In this document: positions 14,805 through 24,091 of the stretch, piece after piece | Numbering within the stretch: the first letter of the stretch is position 1 | How the letters are laid out: each line of letters starts with the position of its first letter | From: CAZNXJ01 sp964577115 | GTDB taxonomy: Bacteria; Planctomycetota; Planctomycetia; Pirellulales; Pirellulaceae | DNA length: 64,000 bases | Reading direction: 5' to 3' | Assembly: GCA_964577115.1 (NCBI GenBank) | Contig: CAZNXJ010000014.1 | Span: forward strand, 82,536-146,535 | Notes under the pieces: model-generated | The model's input: the letters and a program-made list of their open reading frames with translations, nothing else | The model's database searches: none | What the model was told of the DNA's origin: nothing | Made by a program: the position numbers and the translations under genes

Positions 14805-17078
14805 CTAGTTGGCGCGATGCTTCAGCAATTGCTCCATCACGCGCGGAGGGGACATCGGCAGTTGCCGCATGCGTACACCGACGGCCTGCGCGATCGCGTT
14901 TGCAATTGCGGCCGGCGGAGGGCAGATCGGCACTTCGCCCACACCACGGACGCCGTACGGATGTTGAGGATCCGGCACTTCGACGAGGATCGTTTCGATC
15001 ATCGGCACGTCGTAGCACGTGGGAATCCGGTAGTCGAGAAACGTAGCATTGCGCATCGCGCCATCTTCGCCGTACCAGTATTCTTCGTTCAGCGCCCAAC
15101 CGATGCCCTGAACCGCTCCGCCTTGGATCTGGCCCTCGACGTAACTCGGGTGAATGGCTGTCCCGACATCCTGAGCGGCCGTGTAGCGGAGAATCTGGAC
15201 CTTACCGGTTTCCGGATCGACTTCCACATCCACGCAATGCGTCCCGAACGCTCCGCTCTGATTGGCCTCGCTTGACGTGCCATTGCCGACGATCGCTCCG
15301 CCGGTCGAAGGCAGCAGTTCGGCCATTTCGCTGAAAGAAAGACGCTGACCACTGGGACCGACGAGCGCGCCGTCTTCATAGCGCACCTGCTCGGCAGGAA
15401 CATCCCAAATCAAGGCGGCGCGCTGGATCATCTGGCGCTGAATGTCCTTCGCTGCCTCGACGGCAGCAATGCCGGTCGCAAACGTGACTCGGCTACCTCC
15501 CGTGACATCCGTATAGCCGACGCTATCGGTGTCGGCAACTTGCGGTTTCACCTGTTCAGCGGCGATGCCGAGCGTTTCGGCGAGCTGCATGGCGATGGTC
15601 GTTCGCGTTCCGCCGATATCTGTCGAGCCTTCCACGAGAGAGACGGTACCGTCGAAGTTGACCGTGGCGGTCACTGCCGATTTGAGGCCGACGTTGAACC
15701 AGAAGCCGGAAGCAATGCCGCGTCCGCGGTATTTGCCTTCGAGCGGTGTCTTGTAGTGCTCGCTGTTGCGAATCGCTTCGACCGTTTCGTACATGCCGAT
15801 GCGTCCGTAGGTCGGCCCGTCGACGCGGCGAGTGCCCTCGCGAGCGGAGTTCTTCAATCGGAAATCGGCCGGATCCATTCCGATTTCCTTGCAGATTTCA
15901 TCAATGATGGTTTCGGTGGCCATGGCCACATGCGTCGAACCCGGGGCTCGGTAGGCATTCGAGCGCGGTTTGTTCACGCAGACATCGAAACCTTCCACGC
16001 GACCGTTCGGCACGTCATAGCAGGCAAATACGCACATGCACGCCGGTCCGACCGGCGAACCGGGGAAAGCCCCGGCTTCGAAGGCGATCCAGGCTTCGGC
16101 CGCCGTGATTTCGCCGGTCTTCTTCGCCCCGATCTTGACGCGCATATACGAACCCGGTGTGGGGCCGGTGGCTTCGAACACATCGGCGCGGCTCATCACC
16201 AGCTTGACCGGTCGGCCGCTCTTCCGGGAGAGCAACGCCGCAACCGGCGGCAAATAGATGCTGATCTTGCCGCCGAATCCACCGCCAATCTCCATCGGAA
16301 TGACTTTGACGCTCGAAACGGGGATCCGGAGCAGTTCCGCGGTTTGCTGGCGCGCGGTGAACGAGCCTTGCGTGCTCATCCAAACCGTAACCTTCCCGTC
16401 CGGGTTCCACAGCACGGTCGCGTTATGCGGTTCGATATATCCCTGATGCACGGTGGCCGTGGTGAACTCGCGTTCGATAACCACATCCGCTTCCTGGAAT
16501 CCCTGAGCGATGTCACCTTTTTCGAAGAGAAAGTGCTTCGCAATGTTCGTCGGCCGATCGGTGTCGGACGGGCTCGCACCAAGCGCTTCAGTGCGCACGT
16601 CGTCGTTCAGCACGGGAGCGTCGGGCTGCATGGCCGCTCGGACATCGAGCACGGGAGGCAGCAGTTCATATTCGACGTCAATGAGTCCCACCGCTTCCTG
16701 GGCGATGTGGATATTGTCGGCCGCGACAGCGGCGACCGCGTGTCCGCGGTAAAGCACCTTGTCGCGCGCGAGAATGTTCGCCGAGAGATGCCGCATGTTG
16801 GCGGCACCTTCACCGAGCTCGACGATGCGGTCCCCCTGTTCCGGCAGATCCGCCGCCGTCACGACGGCACGCACCCCCGGAAGCTGCTCGGCGCGCGAAG
16901 TGTCGATCCGATTGATGCGTGCATGCGCGTGTGGGCTGCGCAGCATCGCACCGTACAGCATGCCCGTCAGCCGGATGTCGGCGCCGTACTTTGCTCGGCC
17001 GGTGACCTTGTCGACGCCGTCGTGACGAATCGGTCGCGTTCCAATGACCTTGTATTTCGGTTTTTCCGTGGTTGCCAT
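14805..17078 (-). CDS. Xanthine dehydrogenase family molybdenum-binding subunit
   Basis: 757 residues from the ATG at 17078. An N-terminal Ald_Xan_dh_C (a/b hammerhead) domain ('VTGRAKYGADIRLTGMLYGA', 'LRSPHAHARI') is followed by the Mo-cofactor domain: 'GGGFGGK' with the Q-rich region before it, 'NAYRAPGSTHVA' and the catalytic-Glu segment 'GVGEVPICPPPAAIANAIAQ'. The active-site loop AYRAPG is of the xanthine dehydrogenase/aldehyde oxidase kind, not the AYRCSFR of carbon monoxide dehydrogenase, so a CO dehydrogenase role is unlikely. Works with the FeS and FAD subunits encoded just upstream. Substrate (purine, aldehyde or N-heterocycle) cannot be told. Confidence 0.93.
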   Translation of the reverse strand: MATTEKPKYKVIGTRPIRHDGVDKVTGRAKYGADIRLTGMLYGAMLRSPHAHARINRIDTSRAEQLPGVRAVVTAADLPEQGDRIVELGEGAANMRHLSANILARDKVLYRGHAVAAVAADNIHIAQEAVGLIDVEYELLPPVLDVRAAMQPDAPVLNDDVRTEALGASPSDTDRPTNIAKHFLFEKGDIAQGFQEADVVIEREFTTATVHQGYIEPHNATVLWNPDGKVTVWMSTQGSFTARQQTAELLRIPVSSVKVIPMEIGGGFGGKISIYLPPVAALLSRKSGRPVKLVMSRADVFEATGPTPGSYMRVKIGAKKTGEITAAEAWIAFEAGAFPGSPVGPACMCVFACYDVPNGRVEGFDVCVNKPRSNAYRAPGSTHVAMATETIIDEICKEIGMDPADFRLKNSAREGTRRVDGPTYGRIGMYETVEAIRNSEHYKTPLEGKYRGRGIASGFWFNVGLKSAVTATVNFDGTVSLVEGSTDIGGTRTTIAMQLAETLGIAAEQVKPQVADTDSVGYTDVTGGSRVTFATGIAAVEAAKDIQRQMIQRAALIWDVPAEQVRYEDGALVGPSGQRLSFSEMAELLPSTGGAIVGNGTSSEANQSGAFGTHCVDVEVDPETGKVQILRYTAAQDVGTAIHPSYVEGQIQGGAVQGIGWALNEEYWYGEDGAMRNATFLDYRIPTCYDVPMIETILVEVPDPQHPYGVRGVGEVPICPPPAAIANAIAQAVGVRMRQLPMSPPRVMEQLLKHRAN

Positions 17079-17242
17079 GATTCTGGTTCTCGACGTTGGC
17101 GAGTTAACGACGGCCGAGGCCGGCGTGCTTTTTGTAGGCGTGCATTTCGTAATTGTGGCTCCCCGCAATTCCCGCTCGGCCGACGTTTATCGAAGCCATG
17201 CGAGACGAGCGGCGTGAGGGTGCGGACGCCGGCCGCGCACGC

Positions 17243-17731
17243 TCATGCTCGAGCAGCCGCGGCCCGCTTCTGCGCCGCGGATTGGACGGCGCGGACGATT
17301 TTGTCATATCCCGTGCAGCGGCACAGATTGCCGGCCAGGAAAAAGCGAATCTCGTCTTCGGTGGGATTCGGCTTTTCGGCGAGCAGCGCTTCGGTCTGCA
17401 TGATGAAGCCGGGCGTGCAGATGCCACATTGCAGGGCGGCGCACTCGAGAAATGCTTGCTGCACTTCGTCCAGTTCGGAGCCGCGCGCGACGCCTTCGAT
17501 CGTGCGGATCTCGGCGCCTTCGGCTTCCGGAGCGAGCACCAGGCAACTCACCACCGGGCGGCCGTTCATCAGCACGGTACACGCCCCGCAGTTGCCGTTG
17601 GAACAGCCTTCCTTGGTGCCGGTCATGTCCAGAACGTCGCGCAGCACTTCGAGCAGCGTTTGGCGCGGCTCGCAAAGCAGTTCGACCGAATCTCCATTGA
17701 TCGTCACGTTGACGATGCGCTTCTTTGCCAT
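17243..17731 (-). CDS. (2Fe-2S)-binding subunit of the molybdenum hydroxylase
   Basis: 162 residues. Plant-type [2Fe-2S] domain with C43, C48, C51 and C63, then the second all-helical [2Fe-2S] domain with C102, C105, C137 and C139 ('QCGICTPGF', 'NLCRCTGYDK'). All eight ligands are present. It relays electrons from the Mo site to the FAD subunit. It lies between the FAD subunit (62 bases upstream) and the Mo subunit (164 bases downstream). The C-terminus is an Ala/Arg-rich tail. Cytoplasmic, no signal peptide. Confidence 0.95.
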   Translation of the reverse strand: MAKKRIVNVTINGDSVELLCEPRQTLLEVLRDVLDMTGTKEGCSNGNCGACTVLMNGRPVVSCLVLAPEAEGAEIRTIEGVARGSELDEVQQAFLECAALQCGICTPGFIMQTEALLAEKPNPTEDEIRFFLAGNLCRCTGYDKIVRAVQSAAQKRAAAARA

Positions 17732-17793
17732 CGATGCCTCGTTAAGGACAGGAGGTATTTTCGTCGATCTTGCGCAGAGCCTTCGCGGCGTGT

Positions 17794-18690
17794 TTAGTGC
17801 CCCGGTTCATAGTCGACCGTCTCGCCGCGAGCCCGCGCCACGGCGGCGAGGAGCACGCGCCGAACCAGCACGCCCGTGACGTGCTTGCGGTACTCCGCGG
17901 TGCCGCGCATATCGGTAATGGGTGTTGCGATGTCACGGGCCGCGACCGCCGCCCGTTCAATCGATTCGTCGGAAACTGGCTGTCCGGCGAGCAGCTCACC
18001 GGCGGCCTGCGCAAACAACGGGGTCGGAGCGACCGCGCCGAGCGCGATGCGGGCTGCGACGAAGTTCTGTCCCGACTCGTCCAGCTGCACGGAAGCGCCC
18101 ACGCCAACGACCGCGATGTCCATCTCGTTGCGCGGGATCATGCGGCGATAGTGCGAGCCACTGTGAGGAGGACGCGCGGGGAAACGCAGTTCGACGAGCA
18201 GTTCGCCGCGCTCGAGCACATTGCGCCCCGGCCCGGTGCAGAACGCTTCGGCAGGCACCTCGCGCGTGCCGTTGCGCCCGGCGATGACGCAGGTGGCACC
18301 GAGTGCAATGAGGCTCGGCGCCGAATCGGCCGCCGGGCCTGAGTTGCACAGATTCCCGCCGACACTCGCACGGCTCTGAATCTGTACGCCGCCAATGATG
18401 CGGCAACTATCGGCCAGCGCTGAATAATCCCGGACGATCTCGGGATGCGAATAGATCTGGTAACAGGGAACGGCGGCCCCCACGCGCAAACCTTCGGGAC
18501 CGATCGTCAGGACGTTCAGATCGGGAATCTTTTTGACATCAATAACCACGTCCGGTTGATGCCGGCCCAGTCGGATCTGATCGATCAGGTCGGTGCCGCC
18601 GGCGAGCGGCCGGGCGGTGCCGTTGTGCCGGGCCAGCAGCTCGAGTGCCGTGGCCAGCGACGTCGGCGATTCGTACTCGAAATCACGCAT
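17794..18690 (-). CDS. FAD-binding subunit of the molybdenum hydroxylase (CoxM-like)
   Basis: 298 residues. The FAD-binding PCMH-type domain shows 'LAGGTDLIDQIRLGRHQP', the loop 'GGVQIQSRASVGGNLCNSGP' that contacts the FAD pyrophosphate, and a C-terminal CO-dehydrogenase flavoprotein domain ('RIALGAVAPTPLFAQAAGEL'). It oxidises the FeS subunit and passes electrons to NAD or another acceptor. First gene of the set FAD - FeS - Mo - MoaD-like on the minus strand. Confidence 0.93.
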   Translation of the reverse strand: MRDFEYESPTSLATALELLARHNGTARPLAGGTDLIDQIRLGRHQPDVVIDVKKIPDLNVLTIGPEGLRVGAAVPCYQIYSHPEIVRDYSALADSCRIIGGVQIQSRASVGGNLCNSGPAADSAPSLIALGATCVIAGRNGTREVPAEAFCTGPGRNVLERGELLVELRFPARPPHSGSHYRRMIPRNEMDIAVVGVGASVQLDESGQNFVAARIALGAVAPTPLFAQAAGELLAGQPVSDESIERAAVAARDIATPITDMRGTAEYRKHVTGVLVRRVLLAAVARARGETVDYEPGH

Positions 18691-18842
18691 AGAACTGCAA
18701 CTCGGGGAAAGGTTCTCGCGGTGGGAAAATGGAACGCCTCAATGTACCACAAGCCGCCCGAGCGCAAACAGGAGCCCGTGCCGCGCGGCCGAGCCGAAAT
18801 CCGGCACGCCGCCATGGTTCGGGTTCCCGCAATGGCACGCGT

Positions 18843-20258
18843 CTAAAAGAGCGCCGTGATGGGAGTGCCCGAGCTAACACGGATGGGGCGGCCTGTTACG
18901 TCAGGTACTGCATCGTCGGGGTCGATGCCAAAGGCGTGCAGCACGGTAGCGGCGAAGTCTTCGATGGTCACCGGCGCATCCTTGACATACGCACCGAGCG
19001 CATCGCTGGCACCATAGACCTGCCCGCCCTGCACGCCACCGCCAGCCAACAGCTGCGTGTAACAATGAGCCCAGTGGTCGCGCCCTGCGGTCTTGTTGAT
19101 TTGTGGCGTGCGACCGAACTCGCCGGCAACAACGACGAGCGTTTCGTCGAGCAGACCGCGCTGGTCGAGATCTTCAAGCAGCGCGGAGAATGCCTGGTCG
19201 AACGACGGGGTGCAGTATTTGTGTGTGAGTTGCTGAAGGCCGGTCAACTGCCCGTCGATGCCGCAGACGTCCTGCATCACACCATGGTTGTCCCACAAAT
19301 TGAATTGGCAGCCTTTCGCATCAAAGAACGTCCAGAAGACGTTGACGAATCGCACACCCGATTCGATGAGCCGGCGCGCCATGAGGAAGCTCTGCCCATA
19401 TTCGTTCGTCCCGTAACGCTCGCGCAGCTTTATCGGTTCCCGTTCGAGATCGAAAGCGGCCCGCGTCTCGGGGGAAGTGAGCAGCGAGAAGGCTTGTTCG
19501 TAGTGATCGGCCAGTCGCGCGGTGTCGGGACTGGCAATGGACGCTCCCAGCGATTCGCGCAGCTTCCAGCGCTGACGCTGGCGGTGGTCCGTGAACCCTG
19601 CGGGTGGAGTGAGCGCGTCGAGCTTCAGTGGTGCATCGGAAAGACTTCCCTTCGTTTCCTTATGAAAGACGATCGGATCGTAGGCGGCTCCGAGGAACCC
19701 GGCCGATTGGCCTTTGTAGGGCGGCGAGTAGGTGGTGAACGGCCGAGGCAGTACGACCCACGCGGGCAGCTGCCCGACCGGTCCGAGCAGCTTGTGGATG
19801 ATGCCGCCGAGCCCCGGGTGGTCGTTGCGCGCCATATAAAAGTCGTTGGGCCGGGGTGGCAGTTGGCCGAGCAATGAATGTACGATCGCGCCGACGTGAT
19901 CGTTGTTCGAGTGCGTCATCGAACGGATGATCGCCAGCTTGTCGGCGTGTTCCGCGACTCGCGGTATGAGCTCACCAAACTGAATACCGGGAACGCGGGT
20001 CGGCAGCGGTTTGAACACGCTGCGCACGCCAGATGGCGCGTCGGGCTTCATGTCCCATAGATCGGGTTGGGACGGACCGCCGCACAGAAAAATATAGATG
20101 CAGCGCTTCGCTGTAGCGCGCCGCGTTACCGGCGCCGCGGAGATCTGCTGCTGCAAAAGTGCAGGACTTCCGAGCACCGCCAGCGAGGACATCGTCAGCC
20201 ATTGACGGCGAGTAACACCTGGCCGCGCGGTGTTGCTTCCCGGAAAAAGTGCGAGCAT
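18843..20258 (-). CDS. DUF1501 exported protein
   Basis: 471 residues from the ATG at 20258, chosen for GGGAGG upstream. The N-terminus has a Tat-like 'TRRQWLTMSSLAVLGSPALL' signal. DUF1501 hallmarks: 'LCGGPSQPDLWDMKPDAP', 'RSMTHSNNDH', 'VAGEFGRTPQINKTAGRDHW' and 'LLAGGGVQGGQVYGASD'. The fold is of the alkaline-phosphatase/sulfatase superfamily (known for the family), but its activity is not established. In Planctomycetota it is usually paired with a DUF1549/DUF1553 gene; none is in this window. It lies 152 bases upstream of the hydroxylase FAD gene on the same strand, likely a separate unit. Confidence 0.92.
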   Translation of the reverse strand: MLALFPGSNTARPGVTRRQWLTMSSLAVLGSPALLQQQISAAPVTRRATAKRCIYIFLCGGPSQPDLWDMKPDAPSGVRSVFKPLPTRVPGIQFGELIPRVAEHADKLAIIRSMTHSNNDHVGAIVHSLLGQLPPRPNDFYMARNDHPGLGGIIHKLLGPVGQLPAWVVLPRPFTTYSPPYKGQSAGFLGAAYDPIVFHKETKGSLSDAPLKLDALTPPAGFTDHRQRQRWKLRESLGASIASPDTARLADHYEQAFSLLTSPETRAAFDLEREPIKLRERYGTNEYGQSFLMARRLIESGVRFVNVFWTFFDAKGCQFNLWDNHGVMQDVCGIDGQLTGLQQLTHKYCTPSFDQAFSALLEDLDQRGLLDETLVVVAGEFGRTPQINKTAGRDHWAHCYTQLLAGGGVQGGQVYGASDALGAYVKDAPVTIEDFAATVLHAFGIDPDDAVPDVTGRPIRVSSGTPITALF

Positions 20259-20484
20259 CGAGGGCCCTCCCAGCGGTCGTTCGTCAGAGCTCTCGGCACA
20301 TATCCGAGTTCTCGAGGCACGCGAGCGCCAGAGAAGATTGTCGGACGAAGAAGACCCGGTCGCAAGTCGATGCGCGCGAACACGCGCGGCGCGCCGCCTG
20401 GCGGAACAGGCATGCAGCGCCGCGCGTTTTGTATTGCCGTTGGAGTCGCAAGTCCGGCGAATGTTCCGCGCGAGAAAAAGAAAA

Positions 20485-21438
20485 TTAATGGAAGCGGCCA
20501 AAAATACCGGTGGCGTACCAGGTGCCGTTCGCTCCGCGCTTCATGTCATATCCGAAGAAGGGGTGATGGCGTCGCACCGCGTCCCAGTGTCCCGACGATT
20601 GCCGCCAGGATTGCACGCATTCCCGGGCCGCTTCGATCAATCCTTGGTGAGGCCAGCTTTCCGCGCAGACTTCCTGCGCCACCAGGCCGCCCGGAAGACG
20701 CGAGATGATGCGCTGAAACCGGGTCTCCCACTGGTGATGACCCTGCACGCCGATGGCCGCCTGATACTGCGAATGCATTTCCGCTTCGGCCGATAGCGCG
20801 CTGCTCCAGTTGCCATAAGCACTTTGCGGCCGCTCGGGGTGCGTCATGACGGCCCACACCAAGGTGCGCTGCGTCAACGTTCCGGGGGGTAAGTTGAGCA
20901 GCGCGTACATGCCGTAGCTGTCGATCGGCCCGCTACGGAAGGGATAGATGGAAACCACGTCATGAAAATGCGGGCTCTCTTCATCCGTCATGTCAATGAT
21001 GACGAGCCCTGGTTGTCCGGCCAGTTCCGCGAATGACGGATGGCTCAGCACACGCTTCCCTTCCTCGCCCATCTTGGTCGGATCCACAGTCGCGTCCGGC
21101 GTCAGTTTGGCGCAGACATATTTTTCTTGCAGGCTCTGCTGCACCTCCGGATCCGCCAGAACATACTTTTCGAAGTAGGCATTCCACTGAGGATCGCTGC
21201 TGAGATAGAACCAGAGCAGGGCCATCTTGTTTTCGGCACGCGCCTGATGGATGGCGGCTGCGTATGTGTCGTGCCAAACGATTTGCGGCGCCTTCATCGG
21301 CTCCGCCGCTTCGGGGGCTTCGGATGCCTCGGCCTGGTCGTCCTTCGCGGCCGCGTCGAGCATGGGGTTCGCCGAGCAAGCCTCGCGGGTCATAACGAGT
21401 ACAAGGAACACGGCGAACCATCGCAACGATTGCTGCAT
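20485..21438 (-). CDS. Exported thioredoxin-fold protein without CXXC, CAP-like tail
   Basis: 317 residues from the ATG at 21438 (GGAG 8 bases upstream). Signal peptide 'SLRWFAVFLVLVMTREACSA'. The first half reads as a thioredoxin-like domain ('YAAAIHQARAENKMALLWFY', 'GQPGLVIIDM'), but the place of the CXXC motif holds SSDPQW, so it cannot be a normal disulfide reductase. The last 70 residues ('CVQSWRQSSGHWDAVRRHHP', 'NGTWYATGIFGRF') look like the end of a CAP/SCP domain. It lies 226 bases upstream of the DUF1501 gene. Function unknown; probably an envelope scaffold. Confidence 0.72.
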   Translation of the reverse strand: MQQSLRWFAVFLVLVMTREACSANPMLDAAAKDDQAEASEAPEAAEPMKAPQIVWHDTYAAAIHQARAENKMALLWFYLSSDPQWNAYFEKYVLADPEVQQSLQEKYVCAKLTPDATVDPTKMGEEGKRVLSHPSFAELAGQPGLVIIDMTDEESPHFHDVVSIYPFRSGPIDSYGMYALLNLPPGTLTQRTLVWAVMTHPERPQSAYGNWSSALSAEAEMHSQYQAAIGVQGHHQWETRFQRIISRLPGGLVAQEVCAESWPHQGLIEAARECVQSWRQSSGHWDAVRRHHPFFGYDMKRGANGTWYATGIFGRFH

Positions 21439-21937
21439 TCGAGTGTCTCCAAGGGATGCAGTGTGAAGGTGCAGGTCTAGACGTGTAGCCGCGTGAACGA
21501 TTCGTGGAACGAGACATCCCCGCGCTACGGGCTCGGCGTCGTGCCAACTGCAGAGAAACTCCACCAACGCTCGTCGTGGGAAGTTGGCTGCTTGGCGACG
21601 TGAACCGCGCAAAATGTACGCGGCACGGCCAAATCAATGCCGAATGGGTCGAGTGATCGCGTGATCGGCTACGTGATCGCGAAAGAAAGTGTCATGTCAT
21701 TCGTCCAAGGGACGATGGCGGCGAAACCATGTCACTGGCTGAATGATGAAGAGGCTAGGCGACCGTCGGCCTACCGTCAAGAACCCCACCCGCGACCCTC
21801 CGTTGCTCCGCTGAGGAACTGACCTTGGCTCGTGTCAGAAAGAGAACCACAGATGCACACGGATAGGCACGGATCATATCGTCCCATCCGCGCGCATCCG
21901 TGTTCATCCGTGGTTCCGACGAGCTGACATAGGCCTG
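21439..21937. other. Intergenic region carrying a dispersed-type inverted repeat
   Basis: 499 bases between two leftward genes. It contains three GTGATCG copies within 25 bases near 21654-21681 and the 73-base inverted repeat at 21844-21916. No coding potential recognised. Confidence 0.5.
21844..21916. repeat. Imperfect inverted repeat, 31-base arms
   Basis: The left arm starts GAACCACAGATGCACACGG and the right arm ends CATCCGTGTTCATCCGTGGTTC. Aligned as an inverted repeat the two 31-base arms differ at five positions, around an 11-base loop. Within each arm the unit CACGGAT or a close copy recurs. Elements with this ATCCGTG...CCACGGAT wording are scattered through several planctomycete genomes as far as I recall, which suggests a small mobile palindromic repeat rather than a terminator. 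Confidence 0.75.
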
Positions 21938-22879
21938 TCACTCGCGCGCAAGAATCTGCGCGGCAATATCGACGCCCACTTCTCGGCTCCATGCATCCAG
22001 CAAACGCCGCAGCATGGGGCCGGGCTTCCCGTCGCCAATCGGTACGCCATTGATGCGCGTGACTGGAAGGAGGCAAAACGGCGTGCTTGCAAGCCACGCT
22101 TCGTCGGCATTCATCACACTGTGAACTTGAAAATCCCGTTCCACGAACGGTATGCCAAGCCGCTCGGCAAGTTCGATGACCGTTTGCCGGCTGATGCCGG
22201 GCAGGATGTTTGTCAGTGTGGGTGACACGATCGTGTCACGTTCCACGATCAAGAAGTTCGCTCCGCCCGTTTCTGTCACGTTGCCCTGCAAGTCAAGCAG
22301 CAACGCGACGGCCTCCGGATCGACCAGCCGCGCTTCATGGTCGGCCAGGTAGTAATGCATGCGGCTACGATACTTCATTTTCGGATCGTAGCACTGGGGC
22401 GGAACGTGGCGGATCGACGGTGTCACAACGTGCACCCCCTCGCGCATCTTTTTCGCCCACAGCTCGAATGGCATCGGAAACGTGTGCGCACAAACCGTCG
22501 GAGTCAGCCGCGCGCCACCTGCCGCCGAACCGGCATACACAGGAAACTCGCCCGCCGTGACAAAGTGAATCAGTCCCAATTCCTGATCCGGGGACAGCAG
22601 CTGGGCGTTGTGTTCGATCAGTTTGAGCGAAATCTCGGTCAGTCCATCGAGCGACAGACCGATATCCATGCGCGTGTATTTCAAGGAACGCAGCAGGCGT
22701 CGCAGATGGTCCTCCAAGCGATATGCGACATGGCGGAACGTACGGGTCATCTCCGTGACCGTCGCTCCGAGCACAAGGCCGGCGTCGTAAATCTTCAAAC
22801 TTGCGGCCGACGCCGGGATCCATTGGCCGTTGAGGTACACGAGCGGTTCGGTGGGTGGGGCGGCTGGATCGGGAACCAC
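21938..22879 (-). CDS. Class IV aminotransferase (branched-chain / D-amino-acid type)
   Basis: 313 residues, PLP-dependent fold type IV. The catalytic Lys is in 'DPKMKYRSRMHYYLADHEA'; the PLP-phosphate loop 'VTETGGANFLIV' and 'LPGISRQTVIELAERLGI' are in place. It opens with the family's 'VYLNGQWIPASAASLKIYDA' strand-turn. The start is a GTG at 22879 with a weak ribosome site. Substrate class (branched-chain amino acid, D-alanine or aminodeoxychorismate) cannot be decided. It follows the sialidase-like gene by 54 bases on the same strand, so it belongs to the symporter-sialidase run. Confidence 0.9.
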   Translation of the reverse strand: MVPDPAAPPTEPLVYLNGQWIPASAASLKIYDAGLVLGATVTEMTRTFRHVAYRLEDHLRRLLRSLKYTRMDIGLSLDGLTEISLKLIEHNAQLLSPDQELGLIHFVTAGEFPVYAGSAAGGARLTPTVCAHTFPMPFELWAKKMREGVHVVTPSIRHVPPQCYDPKMKYRSRMHYYLADHEARLVDPEAVALLLDLQGNVTETGGANFLIVERDTIVSPTLTNILPGISRQTVIELAERLGIPFVERDFQVHSVMNADEAWLASTPFCLLPVTRINGVPIGDGKPGPMLRRLLDAWSREVGVDIAAQILARE

Positions 22880-22933
22880 GAATGACTCGAATGAGGGAGG
22901 GATAAGGGAGAGGCGGTGTGAGGGAGCGTTGAT

Positions 22934-24073
22934 TTAGGTTGTCGTGCGTACGCGCGCCGCGTGGATGCTCATCGCCGTGGGCGTGCCGGCATACCAGGCC
23001 ACCAGCACGTGCTCGGTATCCAGTGGCCGGATGGCCGGATGCCCGAAGCTCCACTTGCCCATGTCTTCCCAATACTGAGCGAAATCGATGTGCTCCGAGC
23101 CCTGTGTTACCGGGGCCTGTTCTTCGTGGTGGTAAACCACCAGCCGATCATCCTGGGGCCAGCTCTTTCCGCCATCCGGCGAGGACCACAGCGTCATCGT
23201 GGCGGGGCGGGAACGATCGACGACGAATGCGAGCAGCCGGCCGTCGGCGAGCCAGCACGGCGCCGCGATCTGGCCCCGAATCGGCGTCTCGTAGATGGAG
23301 CTCATTGTCAGCTCAGGGCCTTCGAGCTGCCCGTAGGCCAGGTGCACGTTGAGATCTTTTTGTTGGCGGCGATCGTGAGTCCAGAACAAAGCGACGAATT
23401 GTCCGGGTTGGGGACCGGGGCAGAGCCGTTGATCCCAGTAGTAGGTTTCGTGCCGCGGATCCTGAGCGACGAGTAGCGGTGACGAATACGTGCGGCCGCC
23501 GTCGCGGGAAACGAGGATCCACGCGCCGTGGCGTGGAGGCGAAGGGTCGTCGAACTCCTTGAAACTTTCGAAGGCAAAGGCGAACGTGCCATCCGGCCAG
23601 CGGACAACGGGACCCGTGAGCGCCGTGCCGGTAAGCGAACCGACGGCAAGTTGCTCCCAGTCGCTCCACGTTTCTCCCTCGTCATGCGAACGTGCCACGA
23701 GCTGCCGACTACGGAGGATGCCCTCGGTTGTCGGGTCAAAGAGTGGTCGGTCCGGATCGCTGCGGTCGAACCAGGTCGTAAACAGCAAAAGGTGACCTGG
23801 TTCCACTTCGACGAGTTCTCCGCCGGTTAATGAACCGGGAACGCCATTGAGCTCGGTTGAAAAACGGTGTGCTATGCGCTGCCAGCTGCGGCCTCCATCG
23901 CGCGAACGGCATAAACCGGTCGTGCCATTTGTAGCATGCTTACCTCGCCCGACCTGAAAAGCGGCGAGCAGCGTGTCGGATGCAAGAGGACACAGGCTCG
24001 TAAAGTAAGCGATCCGCGTGTCCTCGGGTTGCGTGGACGCATCATACACCACGCTTTGATGCTCGATGATCAT
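22934..24073 (-). CDS. Sialidase-like BNR-repeat protein
   Basis: 379 residues, six-bladed beta-propeller expected. Asp-box (BNR) motifs: 'SRDGGRSW', 'SHDEGETW', 'SRDGGRTY' and 'SSPDGGKSW'. The family cleaves sialic acid or related sugars, but many planctomycete members lack proven activity. No signal peptide is visible at the ATG (starts 'MIIEHQSVVYDASTQPEDT'), so it would be cytoplasmic, which argues for a non-classical substrate imported by the symporter encoded next door (18 bases upstream). A second, divergent BNR protein lies at 26874-27977. Confidence 0.87.
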   Translation of the reverse strand: MIIEHQSVVYDASTQPEDTRIAYFTSLCPLASDTLLAAFQVGRGKHATNGTTGLCRSRDGGRSWQRIAHRFSTELNGVPGSLTGGELVEVEPGHLLLFTTWFDRSDPDRPLFDPTTEGILRSRQLVARSHDEGETWSDWEQLAVGSLTGTALTGPVVRWPDGTFAFAFESFKEFDDPSPPRHGAWILVSRDGGRTYSSPLLVAQDPRHETYYWDQRLCPGPQPGQFVALFWTHDRRQQKDLNVHLAYGQLEGPELTMSSIYETPIRGQIAAPCWLADGRLLAFVVDRSRPATMTLWSSPDGGKSWPQDDRLVVYHHEEQAPVTQGSEHIDFAQYWEDMGKWSFGHPAIRPLDTEHVLVAWYAGTPTAMSIHAARVRTTT

Positions 24074-24091
24074 GCGCCATCCAATTGCGGT

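Noticed and set aside
15540..17879. 779-residue open frame antisense to the molybdenum hydroxylase subunits
   Set aside because: The opposite strand encodes clear enzyme motifs; the antisense translation is His/Arg/Asp-rich with no domain and no ribosome site. It is a by-product of high GC.
18729..19877. 382-residue open frame opposite the DUF1501 gene
   Set aside because: Fully overlaps DUF1501 hallmark motifs on the other strand; no protein-like pattern.
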